Below, piece by piece: positions 59,901 to 64,000 of a stretch of 64,000 bases of DNA. A program made the position numbers and the translations under genes. The stretch spans positions 125,387 through 189,386 of the forward strand of contig MU130621.1 of assembly GCA_015039465.1 (NCBI GenBank), in the 5' to 3' direction. The DNA comes from Phlegmacium glaucopus (taxonomy: Eukaryota; Basidiomycota; Agaricomycetes; Agaricales; Cortinariaceae). Numbering within the stretch: position 1 is the first letter of the stretch; each line of letters opens with the position of its first letter. The notes below the pieces were generated by a model, which worked only from the letters and a program-made list of their open reading frames with translations, was not told where the DNA came from and ran no database searches.

Positions 59901-61525
59901 TATCTAGTGGATGGGTTACACCAGATGTTGCTTCTAATTCTGAATTGACCACATCTGAAAGACGTTGAGGCATGCTAGAGCTACCCTTCTGAGCAACATA
60001 TTTGCAGACAGTTGCTGCATAAATGAACAAGGTGCCAGACATGTTCACAAGGCTTTCAATTTCAGCCTGAGAAGGCCAATTATGCCTCACTTGGGAGCCA
60101 AGCAACCAAGCTTTGATATAAAGCTCAATATCAGCCTTCACAATCTCTTTTCCAACATCATGAAGGACAAAGATGAAATGATCCCAACAATTATCAAAAG
60201 TCTCCTTCAACACCATTTCTGGACGACTAGTGATGAAGAACTTGACTGGAAGAGATTTACTATGCTTTAAGATCATAGAAAGCAACTCAGCCACAAGGGA
60301 CTGGTCAGAGCATTCATCCAGGGCATCAAGAACAATAACTGGCACTACTACTTCACTTCTACCCCTGTATGCAGCAGTGAGTGGTTTAACAAGGAAATTC
60401 AGGAACTGTTTGCCAATCCTCCAAGATTTACAATCAGGATTGGCTTCCACAACATCTAGGATGAGATGGGACAGAGAAGGAAAATACCCCCTGGCAGCCA
60501 ACTGAAGGCAGATGGTGGGAATGATGCAACGAACATCACTCGTATCAACCCGAAGATGAGAAGAGAAGAAGGTACCACCAAGGGATTCCTTGCCATCAAG
60601 GATTTCACTGAATGAGTAAGCGATTGTTGTTTTGCCGGTTCCAGCCATCCCGTTGAGCCAGTATACCTTTGTGGTTGTATTATCACTTGCCCACATTTGC
60701 AGTGTATCGAGGATCGCTATGCGAGTATTTTCAGTACATCCGTTGCGCGGAGCGGGAGACGCTGCGTCGTATTCTGCAAAGTCAGCACGGGGCAAGAGTT
60801 TCTCATGCAGTGCAGCCTATGAACTAGAATTTAGTGAAGGTTGTCTCACTCTAAAGATTATACATGCTCACCAAGATTTGAGGCTTCGTTCGTTCATTTC
60901 CGCCAGCGCTGAACACATTCTGGACCTACAAGGAAGATAGAATTGTTAACACGCTGCTTGGTATTTAAGCCGCTAGGATGATAGTGACCTGGTTGGCCAT
61001 GGTAATCGTCGGATGGGACATGTAGACATTTTGAGCACCTTGGAAGAGAGACACTGGGCTATGGGTGTTCGGAGATATCTGCTAAATGAGCGGTCATTAG
61101 TAACGATGATCGTGAGCGTAACGTGATGCTGACCGTGGGTGGAGTTTCAAGTTCTGGTCCCGGACTACTAACGGAAACAAGCTGCCTTGGCACAGCAGGT
61201 ATCGTTGCTGAAACAGGTACGGGAATTGGAGGAGGCGCTGTGACCGCTTGCATACTTGCAACTGACGCGTGATCGACGGCGACCATGGGGACCACATTAA
61301 GCGGCAAATTACTTGAAAGTACGAAGAGATTAGGTATATAATCAAGCGAAGGCTGAACGGTAGGGATTCAGCTTCTCACCTTGTTGTTATCGTATGGTTA
61401 TCAGAGCTTGAACCCACGTCGATCGACGACGGTCTGGGTGATGGTGACAAAGTAGATAATTTCCCTTTGAAAAATCGAGTAACTTTCTGCAGGCGATTGT
61501 TCTTTGATGGTCTTTCGTCCGACAT
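56965..61525 (-). CDS. NACHT-WD40 STAND receptor, 14 WD repeats, one frameshift
   Basis: Intracellular signalling receptor of the NWD type. Exons are 61380-61525 (MSDERPSKNNRLQKVTRFFKGK...), 61123-61311, 60989-61058, 60872-60925, 59314-60816 and 56965-59266. The introns are 47-68 bp with canonical ends and all phases agree. The NACHT domain lies in exon 5: Walker A GMAGTGKTT (near 60640) and Walker B VIVLDALDE (near 60330). Exon 6 encodes 14 WD40 units of about 42 residues, repeating SAVFSPDGMHIVSAS.D.TARIWNTATGECEAEL almost unchanged; units 11 and 13 are shortened. A 1-base insertion in CCC at 58418-58420 shifts the frame between units 5 and 6. It may be a real lesion or a homopolymer error. 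A GTATGT donor near 57046 suggests that the last ~25 codons before the stop are intronic. Confidence 0.88.
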
Positions 61526-62396
61526 GATGATTGTCAAGAGAGAGCCGTTAGTGTGGTTGTAGCTGTGAGTTTGCTCTTCCCACGGTAGATGTCACACTGA
61601 CTCACACACGAAAAACAAGATTTTGTCCTCTGGCATTCTCTGCCGAAGTGAGTATGGTCATAACGATTCAAATACTCAAATATTCAAGCTTCAAGCTCCA
61701 GGACACTGTGCTCTATCGAATGTAAAAACCCTCGCTGCTAACACCTTTAACCGAGGCACTATCGACGGTCCCGGATGGGCATGGTCTCGCGAATCCAGAC
61801 TTTCAATGGATGCGTCATGGGCATGATGTCGATATTGATCAAGCTTTCCGTGCGGGAAGCTTCTTTGTCCGCGCTTGAGCCATTTTGTTTCCATTGGCCA
61901 AGACTTCAGAATAATCACACCCCCCGACGAAAAAAAGGACGGGCAAGCAGGAAACCAAGAGTCAACGAGACCAATGAAGCTGGAATAAAGCATTTCATAC
62001 CTCAACTATGAAATAGGTTATGGTGTTTTCTTTCAGCCAAGTCAGATTCGGTCCAGAGCTCGATGCCGAGCCTGCTTTGAGTTATCCAGCAAGTTTTTTT
62101 TTCATAATTTCACTCATGAGTACTATCCAGATGCGGCCTCCACCCCCAATCGCTGGTCGGTCGACTATCCTGAGGAATACGGCACCAACGGTTACCGAGT
62201 ACAAGTGGGCTTTAACGCACCGGGTCGATTAAGACTCCCCTACCCTCTAATGCTTCAAATCAAATGTATCTCCCTCCAAGATCATCCAATTCTACAAAGC
62301 ATTTAGTAACACCTCCAGCACTCACACTACCTCGTACAATATCTAAGCCGGCACCACTCGGACCATTCCCCATTAAAAATCGCATCTCCTCACTCA
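61526..62396. other. Upstream region of the NACHT gene, no gene recognised
   Basis: It contains the promoter of the NACHT gene. Open frames on both strands between 61623 and 62396 have no recognisable domain and overlap one another. This is not an obvious repeat, unlike most of the window. Confidence 0.4.
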
Positions 62397-62768
62397 CTAC
62401 AGCCTCAACATTTTTGCTTGTTCGTCAATCTCCTTCGCAAGCCTTCGCTGCTTCCCCCCCATGCCAATCCCTCCGCTTTTCATCAGTAACCCGTGAGCAG
62501 GTGAGCTCGTCCAACGTTTTTCGAGCTCTCGCATGAGTTTTGCGTTGTCGGGCTTCCAGATCGTGGACTTGTGCGTGTCATTCTTGGAGATAAGTTGATT
62601 AGAGGCCAAAAATTTTACGTGCTCAGCAGGCAAGAATTTACGTAAGTGCAAGTGAGGGATCCCGTGAAGGCGTTCTTGCACTCGCTAATGCCGAGATAGA
62701 AAGCAGCGTTTTTGATTGGCGGTCACATTCGCACGCATCCCTGTGCCTTCAGGATCTTATCCGTCATC
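62397..62768 (-). CDS. Small hypothetical protein, two exons
   Basis: Not recognised. Exon 1 is 62736-62768 (MTDKILKAQGC), the intron is 62685-62735 (51 bp, GTGCGA...ATTAG) and exon 2 is 62397-62684. The phases agree and give about 106 residues: RVQERLHGIPHLHLRKFLPAEHV..., NDTHKSTIWKPDNAKLMRELEKRW and a C-terminus KQRRLAKEIDEQAKMLRL. It is basic and helix-rich without a membrane segment. The composition is that of a real protein, and the exact intron supports it. The start is less certain, because further 5' exons may exist. Confidence 0.45.
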
Positions 62769-62859
62769 CCGGTGCAGCGCTCAGCTCTCAGGCCATGATA
62801 TGTACCAGTATATGTGCGCAATGCTTCTGGTATGGGAAGGACATTGTTGTAATTTACTG

Positions 62860-63540
62860 ACTGATACTCCTAAATCCATTTTGAGTTGTTCAGGCAAAAT
62901 ATCAGATGTACAATTTCCAATAATATGAAAAGAACTCTCCTATTCTTTATTGAGTGAAAATTTATCAATAACGCTAGGTAAAATATCTTGATCTTTGGGA
63001 TGTTCTGGTTGAAAATCATGGAAAAAGTATTCAGCAGGTAGTGAATTGACAGTAGAGGGTTGTAAAAGTTTATTGTTCAAGGTCTTTAATTTAGATAATT
63101 GCATGTTTTATTGTTTTACAACTTGTTTCCACTGAGCTCCACTTATACAGACTTCTGGATTAACTGCATGAGTTTTAGGTTGTGGATTTTCATTCTCTAA
63201 TTGATCTAGCCAGCCAACTTGATTAATCATTACTTTAGTTTCAATCATTTGTGGAGCTTTTTAGTTGCAGTAAGACTTAGAATATTTGGATCTTCATAAT
63301 CTTCTTCAACATTAGAATTTATGCCAAAATTGCAGTCATCCTCATAGTCTACTTGATTGAAGGTTGATAATTTATATTGATCCATGTTTGATTGTTTTGA
63401 TGTTGTATAATAATCATCTCTTTCATCTAGACATTCATAACCCAGATTGAAATTATTTATAGTTTTTGTGTCTTCAGTTCTTGAATTCATATAAGTCAAA
63501 TGCTTCAGCCCATGTTTGATTTATGTCTCTTAAATCTTCA
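62860..63540 (-). pseudogene. PIF1-like (Helitron-type) helicase fragment, copy 2
   Basis: Minus strand. The open part (63245-63499) reads NNFNLGYECLDERDDYYTTSKQ...FNQVDYEDDCNFGINSNVEEDYEDPNILSLTATKKLHK, then (frames broken) GWLDQLENENPQPKTHAVNPEVCISGAQWKQ, YFFHDFQPEHPKDQDILPS and LPEQLKMDLG. The sequence is lost just before the expected Walker A loop. It is parallel to 56230-56790 but keeps a middle section that copy 1 lacks. Confidence 0.65.
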
Positions 63541-63699
63541 CCATTCCTCTAAGGCTTTAAAGGGTTAGCAAAGTACAATAATAATATTCAAAATCATCTT
63601 GATCACATCAAGGTAGTGAGCCACCAATAAAATTTAAAAATGAATGTCCTTGATCATGAAGAAATATATTTAATTTTGTGAGTTTTGCATGAAGGAAAC

Positions 63700-64000
63700 T
63701 TGTGACCCTCTTGGATCATTGCAGGCATTGCACATATTCTATCTTACTAGGAGTTGGACTCTAGGAGGATTACACCATGATTACACTGTGCTCTGCCAGA
63801 AGTTTTAGATACATTGACACTATATTTGAGAGAAATTTAGTAATAAAGTAACAATATGGGATATAATATAAGCCATACATACCTCTAGAACCAAAATTTC
63901 TCCTGATTCATATCCAAGACATATTTTGGATAAGTAACAACTGATAGATGATGGCTTACGGAAAGGTGGTGGGATCCAGATTTTATGGAGGCTTATGGTA
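63700..64000 (-). pseudogene. Second copy of the NACHT-WD40 gene 3' end, cut by window edge
   Basis: 63700-64000 is closely similar to about 56880-57160, i.e. the 3' end and flank of the NACHT-WD40 gene (LHKIWIPPPFRKPSSISC-like codons and the following GTATGT donor). The gene copy would continue beyond base 64000. Whether it is complete cannot be seen. Confidence 0.75.

Overview
This window is nuclear DNA from a basidiomycete, very probably an Agaricomycete. Host genes are split by many short introns of about 47-80 bp. The gene families point the same way: a two-finger GATA factor, a Plavaka-type DDE transposase, a DUF6698-like protein, and NB-ARC and NACHT/WD40 STAND receptors. About three quarters of the window is nested transposon sequence, as in TE-rich, often symbiotic, Agaricomycete genomes. 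I cannot name the species.

Layout. 1-1943: 3' part of a GATA transcription factor gene (+). 1944-5085: mostly non-coding. 5086-9444: Plavaka transposase (-) with three in-frame TGA codons, divergent from an apparently intact nine-exon DUF6698-like gene (+, 9636-11617). 12406-13701: 5' part of an NB-ARC receptor, frameshifted and cut off. 14361-20873: complete Ty3/gypsy chromovirus (-) with identical-length 430-bp LTRs and a 5-bp target duplication. 21840-31905: Ty1/copia element (-) broken by a solo LTR, two ~1.4-kb repeats (family T) and a 3.5-kb composite block. 34029-36790: second gypsy pol type (-), truncated. 38022-38243: isolated chromodomain (+). 38297-48299: nest of LTR elements inside a second copy of the first gypsy family. 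48300-52367: that copy's LTR, split by a 3.8-kb terminal-inverted-repeat element with a 9-bp duplication, which itself holds hairpin arrays, a family T copy and a 703-bp foldback. 52368-56173: more repeats, including a solo LTR with a perfect 5-bp duplication. 56965-61525: NACHT receptor with 14 WD40 repeats (-). Its 3' end, together with a helicase fragment, is repeated at 62860-64000.

Three signals tie the window together. (1) Nearly every in-frame stop in the transposon genes is TGA where family members carry Arg, consistent with CGA to TGA deamination at CpG; two reverse transcriptases also lost a catalytic Asp through CpG to CpA. (2) The two gypsy copies have a primer-binding site complementary to the predicted 5' end of their own transcript, and one base pair of that duplex covaries between copies, which supports Tf1-type self-priming. 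(3) A family of elements ending in TTTACA(C/G)TCCCCCA carries subterminal arrays of short repeats that differ from copy to copy. I do not know this family from the literature.

All family assignments come from reading translations by eye; no searches were run.
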